Source: an uncultured Lachnospiraceae bacterium
GTDB taxonomy: Bacteria > Bacillota > Clostridia > Lachnospirales > Lachnospiraceae
Length of the DNA stretch: 53,590 bases
Assembly: GCA_937950565.1 (NCBI GenBank)
Contig: CALFCS010000110.1
Location: forward strand, 1 to 53,590
Direction: 5' to 3'
Part shown: in pieces, positions 31,713 through 41,270 of the stretch
Numbering within the stretch: position 1 is the stretch's first letter
Layout: every line of letters starts with the position of its first letter
Program-made: the position numbers and the translations under genes
Notes under the pieces: generated by a model
What the model was told of the DNA's origin: nothing
Databases searched by the model: none
The model's input: the letters and a program-made list of their open reading frames with translations, nothing else

Positions 31713-33917
31713 ATGAAGAAGATTCATATAAAAAAGCCCGATCTCAAAGGCGGACTTCAAAAAATCAAACATTTGAACAAAGAAGATATAAGAGCGTACT
31801 GGAAGGCGAGAAAGGAACGGCGGGAACGAATTCTTGAAGAACGGAAAAACAGCAGGTTTGCGAAGAAGATGAAACCAGTCTGGAAGATTATGAACAGGCT
31901 CTCGCTTTTGTTCCACGTTCTTCTTGCCTGTCTGATTAATTTCTCGATAGAAGCAATCTCCAGGCATTCGGTATTCGAGGCCTGGGGATATATGACAGAT
32001 ACGCCGCTTGTATTTCTCTATAATGCTTTTATGATTTTTCTGACATTTTCGGTTGTGTATTTGTTTAAGCGGCGTGTGTTTGTAAGAATTATTATCGGTG
32101 TGTTATGGATGGTGCTGGGAATTGCCAATGGTTACATGCTGATGGTGCGTGTCACGCCGTTTAATGCGCAGGATTTGAAGGTGGCGGCAGATGGTCTGAC
32201 GCTGATTAATAATTACTTTAATCCTTTTGAGCTTGTTATTGTAGGTGTTGGAATTGTTGCTGTGGTTATCTGGCTTTTGTCTATGTGGAAGCGTGGCGGA
32301 CAGTATGAAGGGAAGATGCACAGAATCTGGGCATTGGCAGGGATTGCTGTCTGCTCAGTGCTTTTTGCGGCGGCAACAAATGCGGCGGTGGAAAAGAGAG
32401 TCGTCTCTACGTATTTTGGAAATATTGCATTTGCATATGAGGATTATGGCCTTCCGTATTGTTTTATGGCGAGTGTATTTAATACAGGGATTGACGAGCC
32501 GAATAATTATAACGAAGAGACGATGATGCAGGTCAGCAATCATCGGGAGATTACCAAAAATGAGACAGGACGGACAGAAGAGGCGCTTCCGAATATTATT
32601 TTTATACAGCTGGAATCCTATTTTGATGTAGCAGAGGCGGAATTTTTCACAACGTCACAGGATGCCTGCCCGAATCTTCATCAAATGTATCAGAATTATT
32701 CTTCCGGGTATTTTAAAGTGCCATCCGTAGGAGCAGGAACTGCAAATACAGAGTTTGAAGTGCTGACAGGTATGAATCTGCGTTATTTTGGACCGGGGGA
32801 ATACCCGTATAAGACGGTATTGAAGGACCGTGTGTGTGAAAGCGCGGCTACCGCGCTTGGCGAATTAGGTTATGGAACCCATGCACTGCATAATAATGGT
32901 GGAAATTTCTATAGCCGTGCAAAGGTATTTGATCATATTGGATTTGACAGTTATACCAGTAAGGAATTCATGAACATTCTGCAGCTTACAGAGAATGGCT
33001 GGGCAAAGGATGACATTTTGATCGAGCATATTCTGGAGGCAATGGATACGACAGAGCAGCAGGACTTTGTTTTCGGTGTCAGTGTGCAGGGACATGGGGA
33101 TTACCCGGAGGAGAGGATTATTGAGAATCCGAAGATTACGGTAGAAGGTATCGCAGATGAAGGATTGAAAAATAAATGGGAATATTATGTGAATCAGGTG
33201 TATGAGATGGATGGCTTTGCAGGGAATCTCGTGAAAGCAATTGAAGAGAGGGGAGAACCTTCGGTTATTGTGTTTTACGGAGACCATCTGCCGACGATGG
33301 GTCTTAAGGCGGAAGACCTGAAGAGCCGTTATTTATATAATACGAATTACGTAATCTGGGATAATATCGGTCTTGCAAAGCAGGATAGAAATATTCCTTC
33401 TTATCAGATTATGGCGGAAGTGTTTGAACGTCTGGATATTCACAGCGGAACCGTATTTAATTATCATCAGGAAAGGCGTCAGACAAAGAATTATCTGGCA
33501 GACCTTGAGCTCCTGCAATATGATATCTTATATGGTAAGCAGTATGTGTATGATGATGAGCTTCCAATTACAGAAGGACATATGATGATGGGAGTCAAGG
33601 ATGTAACACTTACAGATATTGTTCCCTACCTGGAGGAAGGGTATAGTTTATACGGTGCAAACTTTACCAAACAAAGTAAAGTATATGTAAATGATGAAAA
33701 ACAGAAGAGTACATTTTTAAATAATACAAGGATTGTTCTCCCCGAGACTGTACTTTCGGAGGGAGATGTGATTCAGGTAATCCAGATGGGCTCGAGTAGC
33801 ACACCATTCCGTAAATCGAACGAATACGTATACCGGGACGGAGCACTGAATGTGAGAAAGGGAACCGGTACCGACATTACACGGTCCTGGACGGTGCAGC
33901 TGGAGGAGGAAGAGTAA
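31713..33917 (+). CDS. LTA-synthase-family phosphoglycerol transferase (734 aa)
   Basis: An N-terminal charged cytoplasmic tail of about 65 residues is followed by five membrane segments (about 68-245). An extracellular alkaline-phosphatase/sulfatase-fold domain comes next. The nucleophile is Thr343 in GAGTANTEF, the metal ligands include the YGDH motif (522-525), and VQGHGDYP matches the family. Such enzymes polymerise or transfer glycerol phosphate from phosphatidylglycerol onto glycolipid or wall polymers. A 150-residue C-terminal extension lies beyond the catalytic domain. It starts 22 bases after valS with AAGGGG upstream. Confidence 0.88.
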   Translation: MKKIHIKKPDLKGGLQKIKHLNKEDIRAYWKARKERRERILEERKNSRFAKKMKPVWKIMNRLSLLFHVLLACLINFSIEAISRHSVFEAWGYMTDTPLVFLYNAFMIFLTFSVVYLFKRRVFVRIIIGVLWMVLGIANGYMLMVRVTPFNAQDLKVAADGLTLINNYFNPFELVIVGVGIVAVVIWLLSMWKRGGQYEGKMHRIWALAGIAVCSVLFAAATNAAVEKRVVSTYFGNIAFAYEDYGLPYCFMASVFNTGIDEPNNYNEETMMQVSNHREITKNETGRTEEALPNIIFIQLESYFDVAEAEFFTTSQDACPNLHQMYQNYSSGYFKVPSVGAGTANTEFEVLTGMNLRYFGPGEYPYKTVLKDRVCESAATALGELGYGTHALHNNGGNFYSRAKVFDHIGFDSYTSKEFMNILQLTENGWAKDDILIEHILEAMDTTEQQDFVFGVSVQGHGDYPEERIIENPKITVEGIADEGLKNKWEYYVNQVYEMDGFAGNLVKAIEERGEPSVIVFYGDHLPTMGLKAEDLKSRYLYNTNYVIWDNIGLAKQDRNIPSYQIMAEVFERLDIHSGTVFNYHQERRQTKNYLADLELLQYDILYGKQYVYDDELPITEGHMMMGVKDVTLTDIVPYLEEGYSLYGANFTKQSKVYVNDEKQKSTFLNNTRIVLPETVLSEGDVIQVIQMGSSSTPFRKSNEYVYRDGALNVRKGTGTDITRSWTVQLEEEE

Positions 33918-33932
33918 GGGGATTGAAAAGCA

Positions 33933-35264
33933 GTGGCAAGAAATAAACCTGAAAATTATGAAGAGGCGGTAGCTTATATCGAGGAAATTCCTAAATTTAC
34001 GAAGAAGCACACGCTGGAGCATACAAAAGAATTTTTAAAAAGACTTGGAAATCCGGCGGCAGACCGCAAGGTGATTCATGTGGCAGGCACGAATGGGAAG
34101 GGCTCTGTGTGTGCATATATCCAGGCGATTCTGGAATCAGAAGGAAAAAAGACTGCATTTTTTACTTCCCCGCATCTTGTGAAAATCAATGAGCGGATGC
34201 AGATAGGAAGGCGTCCGGTTTCTGACGAAGTGTTTTTTCAGGCATTTGAAGAGGTCTTAGAGGTAGTGAATAAGATGGGTGAGGAAGGAATTTTGCACCC
34301 GTCTTATTTTGAATTTCTGTACGGGATGGGAATGAAAATATTTTCCTATACAGACGCAGAGTATATTGTATTGGAGACGGGACTGGGAGGAAGGCTGGAT
34401 GCGACCAATTCTTTTGAAAATCCGGCGCTTACAGTTATCACATCCATCAGCCTGGACCATACGGATATCCTGGGAGATACAATCGAACAGATTGCGGCGG
34501 AAAAAGCGGGAATTATCAAACAGGGAGTGCCGGTGATTTTTGATGGCAGCAACAGACAGGCGTCGGCAGTTATCCGGAAACAGGCAGGGAAACTTCGGGC
34601 ACCTTGTAGAGAAATCACGAAAAATGCGTTCGAAATCCAGGAAGTGAACCGAAAATATATTGCATTTTCACGGGCGAATGCGTATGATAAAGATATTAAC
34701 TGGCATGTTCCAATCTGTGCCATATATCAGGCGATGAATGCGGAGATTGCAATTCAGTCTGCAGAATATCTTCTGAAGGATGAAGAAGTACATAAGGACA
34801 GATGGCGGGAAGCTGTTGCAGCGGTTCAGTGGAAGGGCAGAATGGAAGAAGCCGGGGAGCATTTTGTGATAGACGGAGCACATAATCCGGGAGCGATAGA
34901 AGCATTTGCGGAGAGTATACGGGCGCTGGGTGATGAAAAGGCGTTTCCGGTAATTCTGTTTTCCGCAGTGTCGGATAAAAAATATGAGCAGATGATCAAG
35001 ATTCTTTGTGAAGAGGTTCCGGCAAAGGTTTACATCGTTACTGAGATTGAAGATAAAAGAAAGGTTTCTGCCGGAGAGCTTCGGGAAATTTTCTCACGGT
35101 ACACAACGTGTGAGGTTGTTGTGCGGGAGAAGATTGAAGACGCGGTGCAAACGGCATATGAGCTTAGAGAGGAAGGAAGCTATATTTACTGCCTCGGTTC
35201 GCTTTATCTTGCCGGGACAGTGGAGAAATTGTTGACAGGAGGCGGTTTACATGCTGAACTATGA
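33933..35264 (+). CDS. folC: folylpolyglutamate/dihydrofolate synthase FolC (443 aa)
   Basis: It adds glutamate to folates (and possibly to dihydropteroate). The P-loop is GTNGKGSV (52-59), the omega-loop region TSPHLVKINERMQI and the Mur-ligase-type DGAHNPGA are present, and the length is normal. The start is a GTG at 33933 with AAGGGG upstream; no in-frame ATG precedes the conserved N-terminus. The stop codon lies inside the following 44-residue gene. Confidence 0.92.
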   Translation: MARNKPENYEEAVAYIEEIPKFTKKHTLEHTKEFLKRLGNPAADRKVIHVAGTNGKGSVCAYIQAILESEGKKTAFFTSPHLVKINERMQIGRRPVSDEVFFQAFEEVLEVVNKMGEEGILHPSYFEFLYGMGMKIFSYTDAEYIVLETGLGGRLDATNSFENPALTVITSISLDHTDILGDTIEQIAAEKAGIIKQGVPVIFDGSNRQASAVIRKQAGKLRAPCREITKNAFEIQEVNRKYIAFSRANAYDKDINWHVPICAIYQAMNAEIAIQSAEYLLKDEEVHKDRWREAVAAVQWKGRMEEAGEHFVIDGAHNPGAIEAFAESIRALGDEKAFPVILFSAVSDKKYEQMIKILCEEVPAKVYIVTEIEDKRKVSAGELREIFSRYTTCEVVVREKIEDAVQTAYELREEGSYIYCLGSLYLAGTVEKLLTGGGLHAEL

Positions 35265-35385
35265 AGAAGAGTTAAAGAAATTCCAGCCAAGCCTGGAAGT
35301 AGAAGATATTGAAGATGCAGTTTACCAGGAGGATTTGACGGATATGACAGATATTATCCGTGAAGTAGTAGAGCAGACGAAATAA
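35251..35385 (+). CDS. small conserved-looking acidic protein (44 aa)
   Basis: It starts MLNYEEELKKFQPSLEVEDI and ends IIREVVEQTK, with about a third of residues acidic and no hydrophobic segment. AGGAGG lies seven bases before the ATG, and the gene overlaps the end of folC by 14 bases, which suggests translational coupling. The TPR membrane protein begins 15 bases downstream. The strong ribosome-binding site and tight packing argue that it is real. Function unknown. Confidence 0.65.
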   Translation: MLNYEEELKKFQPSLEVEDIEDAVYQEDLTDMTDIIREVVEQTK

Positions 35386-35400
35386 AAGGATCAGGATTTT

Positions 35401-36834
35401 ATGGATTATACAATGAAACTTGTGTACCAGTCAAATTACTGGTACAATGAAGGACTTGAGAAGGCACGTATCCGGGATATGTCCGGAGCAGTTACTGCAC
35501 TGAAAAAAAGTTTACAATATAACAGGGCAAATGTGGCGGCGATGAATCTTCTGGGGCTTGTATATTATGGCCGGGGAGATGTGGTAGAGGCGCTTGTGGA
35601 ATGGATTATCAGCAAGAATTTCCAGCCGGAGGATAATATTGCAAATGATTATATCAGAAAGGTGCAGGAGACGCCGGGTGAGCTGGAGGAAATCAATCAG
35701 GCTGTCAAGCGGTATAACCAGGGGCTTCAGTATGCGAAGCAGTACGGCGAGGATCTTGCGATCATACAATTGAAGAAGGCAATTGCCTCACATCCGACGT
35801 ATGTAAAGGCGTATCAGCTTCTGGGATTTTTATATTTGCATACGGAGCAGTATGCAAATGCAAGGCAGGTACTTCGCACCGCACATAAGCTGGATACAAC
35901 GGATGAACTGACACTTAGGTATATGCATGAGCTGAACCAGCTTAGAAAAGAGCGGAGTATTGAGTTAAAGAATAAGGAAAGCGGTGCAAAGCAGACCGTT
36001 ACATATAATCTTGGAAATGAGACAATTATTCAGCCGGTATCGTCGAATTTTAAAGAGCATACGGTACTTCATACGGCGCTGAATATTGGGATTGGCATGG
36101 CTGTGGGAGTACTGGTCATGTGGTTCCTTATTATGCCGGCGATGAATTCTTCCAGGCAGAAGCGCCTGAATAAACAGACTGTCGCATTCAGTGACCAGAT
36201 CGCAACCCAGAAGTCTCAGATCAGTGCGCTTAAGACAGAGCTTGAGCAATACCGCGCCAGCAGTGAACAGTCAGAAAATGCGCAGGAAACAGCGGCGGCG
36301 GCACAGAGCAGCTACGAGATATTAATGAATGTGAATACCCATTACCGCGCTCAGAGTATGAGTAATGCAGATATGGCAGAAGAGCTGCTTAAGATTAATC
36401 CGGAAGCGCTGGGACCGAATGGAAAAGAGATTTATGACAGTATGACTGGACAGATATTTCCGGCCATGTGTGGAAAATTATATAGCACTGCAAAGCAGAA
36501 TTTCCAGGTGGCGAATTATGAGTATGCAGTGGAAAATCTGGAAAAGGTCATGAGGATGGACGAAGGATATGATAATGCAGGCGCCCTTCTCCTTCTGGCG
36601 CAGTCTTATGAAAAAAAGGGAGAACAGGACAAGGCCAATATGGCTTATCAGAAGATTGTAGAGAAATATCCGGATACCACTGCAAAAGATATGGCGCAGC
36701 AGGCGCTGGATGCACAGAAAACATCCGGTACGGGAGCAGGAAACGGTGACGGAGAAGCAGGAAACGGCGGCACAGAAGCCGGAGATGGAGGTACAGAAGC
36801 TGGAGACGGAGGTACAGGCAGTACAGAAGAATAA
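35401..36834 (+). CDS. TPR-repeat membrane protein (477 aa)
   Basis: The N-terminal half (about 1-200) has TPR-type helix pairs (ALKKSLQYNRANVAAMNLLGLVYY, shown here as LLGLVYYGRGD; AYQLLGFLYLHTEQYANARQVL in part). A single membrane segment lies near 222-244, then a coiled region (about 255-300), more TPR helices (about 360-445) and a Gly/Glu-rich tail with repeats of GGTEAGD. The cytoplasmic and external TPR parts suggest a scaffold for envelope or division proteins. The position next to the folC small gene, and before the sigma-F operon, does not fix its role. Confidence 0.8.
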   Translation: MDYTMKLVYQSNYWYNEGLEKARIRDMSGAVTALKKSLQYNRANVAAMNLLGLVYYGRGDVVEALVEWIISKNFQPEDNIANDYIRKVQETPGELEEINQAVKRYNQGLQYAKQYGEDLAIIQLKKAIASHPTYVKAYQLLGFLYLHTEQYANARQVLRTAHKLDTTDELTLRYMHELNQLRKERSIELKNKESGAKQTVTYNLGNETIIQPVSSNFKEHTVLHTALNIGIGMAVGVLVMWFLIMPAMNSSRQKRLNKQTVAFSDQIATQKSQISALKTELEQYRASSEQSENAQETAAAAQSSYEILMNVNTHYRAQSMSNADMAEELLKINPEALGPNGKEIYDSMTGQIFPAMCGKLYSTAKQNFQVANYEYAVENLEKVMRMDEGYDNAGALLLLAQSYEKKGEQDKANMAYQKIVEKYPDTTAKDMAQQALDAQKTSGTGAGNGDGEAGNGGTEAGDGGTEAGDGGTGSTEE

Positions 36835-36850
36835 TAAGGATACAGAAGAC

Positions 36851-36884
36851 AAAGGATATGCGTGAAAAATGCATATCCTTTTCT
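36851..36884 (+). terminator. terminator after the TPR gene
   Basis: AAAGGATATGC (36851-36861) and GCATATCCTTT (36871-36881) are exact complements, followed by a short T-rich stretch. It isolates the following sporulation operon. Confidence 0.75.
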
Positions 36885-36958
36885 AGTGTGGTTGTTTCTG
36901 GGAAGGAAGCAGGCAGAAGGCATTTATAAACGGAAGGGCAGAAGGAAAGGAGAATAAG

Positions 36959-37270
36959 ATGGAATATCAGGTACAGGAAAACTGTCTCACGATTTTTCTC
37001 CCGCATGAGCTGGATCACCATAATGCGGAGGAAATACGAAAAGAGGCGGATTATGTCATTGAGCGTAATCATATCCGGTATATTATTTTTGACTTTGAAA
37101 AAACAGAATTTTGTGACAGCTCAGGTATCGGGGTGATTATGGGAAGATACAAACAGATATGTATGCTGGGAGGCGAGGTATGTGCAGTGCATGCCAATGA
37201 AAGAATGAAACGGATTCTTACGATGTCCGGTATCACCAAAATAATGCAGATTTATGAGGAGGAAAAATAA
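36959..37270 (+). CDS. spoIIAA: SpoIIAA, anti-sigma-F antagonist (103 aa)
   Basis: This STAS-domain protein, when unphosphorylated, binds SpoIIAB and frees sigma F in the forespore. The regulatory serine motif is CDSSGIG (52-58), with Ser55 in the place of the phosphorylated residue. AAAGGAG precedes the ATG. Its stop codon abuts the spoIIAB start. No clear sigma-H promoter could be read in 36885-36958. Confidence 0.95.
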   Translation: MEYQVQENCLTIFLPHELDHHNAEEIRKEADYVIERNHIRYIIFDFEKTEFCDSSGIGVIMGRYKQICMLGGEVCAVHANERMKRILTMSGITKIMQIYEEEK

Positions 37271-37726
37271 ATGGAGCACACCAATGAAATGAAGTTAATT
37301 TTTGACAGCCGTTCCAGCAATGAGGCATTTGCAAGAGTAACGGTTGCAGCTTTTATGACGTCTCTGAATCCTACGGTGGAAGAGGTGTCAGATGTGAAAA
37401 CAGCGGTATCTGAAGCAGTAACGAATGCAATTATCCATGGATATGAAGGGGAAGTAAAAGATATCTGCATTCGCTGCCGTACAGAGGAAAAGACACTTTA
37501 TCTGGAGATTGAAGACCAGGGCAGGGGAATCGCAGATGTGGAGGCGGCGATGGAGCCTTTGTTTACGACAAAACCAGAACTGGAGCGTTCCGGAATGGGA
37601 TTTTCCTTTATGGAGGCATTTATGGACGAACTGGAGGTTGTATCAGAACCAGACAAGGGAACAACCGTAAAAATGAAAAAAATCATAGGAAAAGGAAGGA
37701 AGTTATGGACCACACAATCGCTTTGA
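37271..37726 (+). CDS. spoIIAB: SpoIIAB, anti-sigma-F factor and serine kinase (151 aa)
   Basis: This is a GHKL-type kinase fold with the N-box SEAVTNAIIHGYEG, then EDQGRGI and RSGMGFSFMEAFMD. It holds sigma F inactive and phosphorylates SpoIIAA. A short basic tail extends past the usual end because the gene overlaps sigF by 22 bases. Confidence 0.95.
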   Translation: MEHTNEMKLIFDSRSSNEAFARVTVAAFMTSLNPTVEEVSDVKTAVSEAVTNAIIHGYEGEVKDICIRCRTEEKTLYLEIEDQGRGIADVEAAMEPLFTTKPELERSGMGFSFMEAFMDELEVVSEPDKGTTVKMKKIIGKGRKLWTTQSL

Positions 37727-38418
37727 TTCAAAAATCGCACGATGGTGATAAAGAAGCGAGGGCACAACTGGTAGAAGAAAATGCAGGACTTGTGTGGTGT
37801 GTAGTAAAAAGATTTTATAACAGGGGGGCGGAAGCAGAGGATTTGTTTCAGATTGGAAATATCGGACTTCTGAAGGCGATTGATAAATTCGATTTGTCCT
37901 TTGAGGTCAAATTTTCCACTTATGCAGTACCGATGATATCGGGAGAAATAAAGCGTTTCCTCAGAGATGACGGAATGATAAAAGTAAGCAGGTCGCTCAA
38001 GGAATTATCTTATAAGGCCTATTTGTGCAGGGAGAGGCTGTGTGAGAAATGGGGAAGGGCGCCTACGATTAAAGAAATCGCCGGAGAACTAAAGGTTGAA
38101 CAGGAAGAGCTTGTCCAGGCGTTGGACGCAGGGACAGATGTAGAGTCGCTGCATAAGCCCATTTATCAAAAAGACGGCCAGGAAATCCGTCTTATGGACA
38201 AGCTTCCGGAGCCGGAAAGAGCAGAGGAAAAGCTGTTAAATCATATGATGCTGGGCGAGCTTCTGACTTCTCTGGAAAGTGAAGAAAGAAGACTGATTTA
38301 TCTTCGGTATTTTGCCGATAAAACGCAGTCACAGGTGGGAGAGGAGCTTGGAATTTCGCAGGTTCAGGTATCCAGGCTTGAGAAAAAAATATTAAAACGA
38401 TTAAGAGAACGAATATAG
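37705..38418 (+). CDS. sigF: sporulation sigma factor F (237 aa)
   Basis: This forespore-specific sigma factor has region 2 (AEDLFQIGNIGLLKAIDKFDLS, core DLFQIGNIGLLKAI), region 3 (RAPTIKEIAGELKV) and region 4 with the HTH (QSQVGEELGISQVQVSRLEK). Length and the order AA-AB-sigF are canonical. AAGGAAGG within spoIIAB serves as ribosome-binding site, so translation is coupled. Confidence 0.96.
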   Translation: MDHTIALIQKSHDGDKEARAQLVEENAGLVWCVVKRFYNRGAEAEDLFQIGNIGLLKAIDKFDLSFEVKFSTYAVPMISGEIKRFLRDDGMIKVSRSLKELSYKAYLCRERLCEKWGRAPTIKEIAGELKVEQEELVQALDAGTDVESLHKPIYQKDGQEIRLMDKLPEPERAEEKLLNHMMLGELLTSLESEERRLIYLRYFADKTQSQVGEELGISQVQVSRLEKKILKRLRERI

Positions 38419-38492
38419 CAGGCATATTCATGTATATTTTCCAGAAAAATCTTTCATACTAATATTAAAAATCATCGGAGGATGCTGGCGGT

Positions 38493-38672
38493 ATGGAAGA
38501 AGCAAGGAGAAAACTCAGGATATGCCTGATTTTTGTTGTTCTGGCGGCTGTTTTAGTCGGCTGTATTTATTATTTTGGCGATAGAAAAAACACAAATCAT
38601 ATGAATGAGGGCACGCTTGTAATGACAGAGATGCAAAAGGGAAATGAGGGCATGGCATATGGCGTCTGGTAA
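38493..38672 (+). CDS. small single-pass membrane protein (59 aa)
   Basis: It starts MEEARRKLRICLIFVVLAA with one membrane segment (about 10-28) ending in GCIYYFGD and a short polar tail. CGGAGGA lies about ten bases before the ATG. It overlaps the following spoVAA by 14 bases and follows sigF by 75 bases, so it is embedded in the sporulation block. It could be an unrecognised sporulation membrane protein. Cys24 after the hydrophobic run could be a lipobox, but the upstream sequence is not typical. Confidence 0.6.
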   Translation: MEEARRKLRICLIFVVLAAVLVGCIYYFGDRKNTNHMNEGTLVMTEMQKGNEGMAYGVW

Positions 38673-39333
38673 AGAAACTGTTTATATTAAGGCGGACCGG
38701 AATACGGAGGTTACAAATCCGGAGGTGACGCTCGGTGACGTCATCAAAATTGAATGTGTAAACCCTTCGGTGGCGGCAAGGATTCAGGCCATAAAGCTTG
38801 TAAGCTTTCATCATACAGATAAAAAGAACCAGAACCGGGTGGCAGTATCGGTGCTGAAAGTAATTGAACTGATTCATAAGCAGTATCCAAACATTGAGGT
38901 GCAGAATATGGGCGAGCAGGATTTTATCGTCACATATGAGGCACAGCAGACGGCAGGAGGATGGGTTCATATAGGAAAGGCGGTGCTGGTAGTGCTGATT
39001 AGCTTTGCAGGGGCGGCATTTTCCATCATGGCGTTTAACAATGACGTAGATGTTACGAAAATGTTTTCTCAGATATATGAGCTTGTGACAGGAACAAAAA
39101 GTGACGGTTTTACAATGCTGGAGCTCACTTATAGTATAGGACTTATTATAGGGATTCTTGTATTTTTTAATCATTTTGGAAAGAAAAGATTCTCTGTAGA
39201 TCCGACTCCGATAGAGGTGGAGATGCGTTTGTATGAAAATGATCTGCAGACGACGTTAATTGAAAATATTTCCAGGAAGGAGAAGGAGCTTGATGTGGGT
39301 AAAGGAAGTGGTTCTGGCAGTTATCGGACTTAG
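38659..39333 (+). CDS. spoVAA: SpoVAA, stage V sporulation protein AA (224 aa)
   Basis: It is part of the forespore inner-membrane channel for dipicolinic acid. A cytoplasmic-type N-terminal domain (about 1-110: TVYIKADRNTEVTNPEVTLGD in part) is followed by two membrane segments (about 115-135 and 155-175) and a charged tail. The start is the ATG at 38659 with GAGGG upstream; a further-upstream in-frame start has no site. It overlaps spoVAB. Confidence 0.9.
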   Translation: MASGKETVYIKADRNTEVTNPEVTLGDVIKIECVNPSVAARIQAIKLVSFHHTDKKNQNRVAVSVLKVIELIHKQYPNIEVQNMGEQDFIVTYEAQQTAGGWVHIGKAVLVVLISFAGAAFSIMAFNNDVDVTKMFSQIYELVTGTKSDGFTMLELTYSIGLIIGILVFFNHFGKKRFSVDPTPIEVEMRLYENDLQTTLIENISRKEKELDVGKGSGSGSYRT

Positions 39334-39709
39334 CGCCGGAATGGTTGTGGCGGGAGGTTTATTTTCTTTTATTATCGGATTGGGTGTGATTTCAGATTTT
39401 GCGGACAGAACCCATACGGGGGAGCATATTCTCTTGTATGAGGACAGCGTAGCGCTTGGCGGAATGCTGGGGAATCTTTTCTGGGTTTACCATATTAGTA
39501 TTCCACATGGAGAATGGTTTCTTCCGGTGTTTGGAATCCTGTCGGGAATCTTTGTGGGATGTTGGGCTATGGCGCTGGCAGAAATATTAGACGTATTTCC
39601 TATTTTTATAAGGCGTATAAAATTATTGAGATTTATACCCTATCTGATACTGGGCATTGCTTTGGGTAAGGGATTTGGTTCCTTCCTTTTCTTCCTGCGC
39701 AGATGGTGA
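39293..39709 (+). CDS. spoVAB: SpoVAB, stage V sporulation protein AB (138 aa)
   Basis: It is a four-segment membrane protein starting MWVKEVVLAVIGLSAG, with GGMLGNLFWVYHISIPHG in the middle as in SpoVAB. It overlaps spoVAA by 41 bases. The chosen ATG at 39293 follows AAGGAG and gives the conserved N-terminus. Confidence 0.9.
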   Translation: MWVKEVVLAVIGLSAGMVVAGGLFSFIIGLGVISDFADRTHTGEHILLYEDSVALGGMLGNLFWVYHISIPHGEWFLPVFGILSGIFVGCWAMALAEILDVFPIFIRRIKLLRFIPYLILGIALGKGFGSFLFFLRRW

Positions 39710-39748
39710 GAGCGGGAGAAGAAAAGGTTCGGAGGGAAAGGAGAAAAA

Positions 39749-40207
39749 ATGGATAAGCAGAAACAGCGGCAGGCATATCAAAATTATGTGAAGCAGAAGA
39801 CCCCGGTTCACAGTCTTCCTGTAAATATGGCCAAAGCCTTTGTGACAGGAGGAATCATCTGTGTGATCGGACAGTGTATTCTGAATTATTGTAAGGAGCA
39901 GGGGCTTGATAAGGACATAAGCGGAGGGTGGACATCCATGCTCTTGATTCTTCTGAGCGTGGTCCTGACAGGATTCAACCTGTATCCGCAGATTGCAAAA
40001 TGGGGCGGCGCCGGGGCGCTTGTGCCGATTACCGGATTTGCGAATTCCGTTGCGTCACCGGCGATTGAGTACCAGAAGGAAGGACAGGTTATGGGAATCG
40101 GCTGTAAAATATTTACGATTGCAGGGCCGGTGATTCTATATGGAATCTTTTCGAGCTGGGTATTAGGATTGATTTATTGGATTTTGAAGTGTACAGGAAT
40201 CATTTAA
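39749..40207 (+). CDS. spoVAC: SpoVAC, stage V sporulation protein AC (152 aa)
   Basis: This is an integral membrane protein with about four segments, the conserved TPVHSLPVNMAKAF, and GGAGALVPITGFANSVASPA. It is the membrane, mechanosensitive-channel-like part of the dipicolinate system. AAAGGAG precedes the ATG. Confidence 0.95.
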   Translation: MDKQKQRQAYQNYVKQKTPVHSLPVNMAKAFVTGGIICVIGQCILNYCKEQGLDKDISGGWTSMLLILLSVVLTGFNLYPQIAKWGGAGALVPITGFANSVASPAIEYQKEGQVMGIGCKIFTIAGPVILYGIFSSWVLGLIYWILKCTGII

Positions 40208-40239
40208 AAAATATAAATATGGTGGAAATGAGGAGTCGT

Positions 40240-41259
40240 ATGGGAGAAGAAAATTATACAAAGGGAAAGCAGAGCATACAGTTTGCACAGGCGCCGTATA
40301 TTCTGAGCAGCGCCTCGGTTGTCGGGAAAAAGGAAGGGGAAGGCCCGCTTGGAAGCAAGTTCGATGTTGTAGGGGAGGACGACCTTTTTGGTGCGGATAC
40401 CTGGGAGGAAGCAGAAAGTACCATGCAGAAAGAAGCCTGCCTTCTTGCAATGGGAAAGTCGCACATCAGCCAGAGCCAGGTGCGATACCTTTTTGGCGGT
40501 GATCTGCTCCGCCAGGGGATTGCTACATCCATTGGTGTAGAATCACTTGAGATTCCTGTGTTCGGTTTGTTTGGAGCATGTTCTACGTCGGGAGAAGCGC
40601 TTGCGCTTGCGGCTATGAGTGTGGCAGCAGGATATGGCGATTATATGATGGCGGTTACATCAAGTCATTTTGCCAGTGCGGAAAAGGAATTCCGTTTCCC
40701 GCTGAGCTATGCGAACCAGAGACCGCTGTCTGCACAATGGACGGTAACCGGGAGCGGGGCGTTTCTTGTGGGGAAAAAGCGCAGCCATGTACGTATCGCA
40801 GGAATAACGATAGGAAAAATCGTGGACTACGGGCTAAAGGATTCACAGAACATGGGAGCCTGTATGGCTCCGGCGGCATGTGATACGATATTGTGTAATC
40901 TGCAGGATTTTAAGCGTTCGCCGGACGATTATGACAGGATAGTAACCGGAGATCTTGGATATGTGGGGCAGAGTATTTTATTTGACCTTGCACTTGGAAA
41001 AGAATATGATATCCGGAAAAACCATATGGATTGCGGAATGACAATTTTTGACCAGGAATCACAGGATACACACGCAGGGGGAAGTGGCTGCGGCTGCGCG
41101 GCGACAACACTGTCTGCATATATTCTTCCAAAGATTGAGCGAGGAGAATGGAAACGCGTGTTGTTCGTGCCGACAGGCGCTCTGATGTCGACCGTTAGTT
41201 ATAATGAAGGAGCAAGTGTACCGGGAATTGCCCATGCAATTGTCCTGGAGCACTGTTAA
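40240..41259 (+). CDS. spoVAD: SpoVAD, stage V sporulation protein AD (339 aa)
   Basis: This is a soluble thiolase-fold protein that binds dipicolinic acid. It begins MGEENYTKGKQSIQF and carries the thiolase-like FGLFGACSTSGEALALA and HAGGSGCGCAATTL. I chose ATG 40240 after AGGAG; the longer frame from 40177 would run inside spoVAC. Gene order AC-AD-AE is canonical. Confidence 0.95.
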   Translation: MGEENYTKGKQSIQFAQAPYILSSASVVGKKEGEGPLGSKFDVVGEDDLFGADTWEEAESTMQKEACLLAMGKSHISQSQVRYLFGGDLLRQGIATSIGVESLEIPVFGLFGACSTSGEALALAAMSVAAGYGDYMMAVTSSHFASAEKEFRFPLSYANQRPLSAQWTVTGSGAFLVGKKRSHVRIAGITIGKIVDYGLKDSQNMGACMAPAACDTILCNLQDFKRSPDDYDRIVTGDLGYVGQSILFDLALGKEYDIRKNHMDCGMTIFDQESQDTHAGGSGCGCAATTLSAYILPKIERGEWKRVLFVPTGALMSTVSYNEGASVPGIAHAIVLEHC

Positions 41260-41270
41260 GGAGGAAATAT

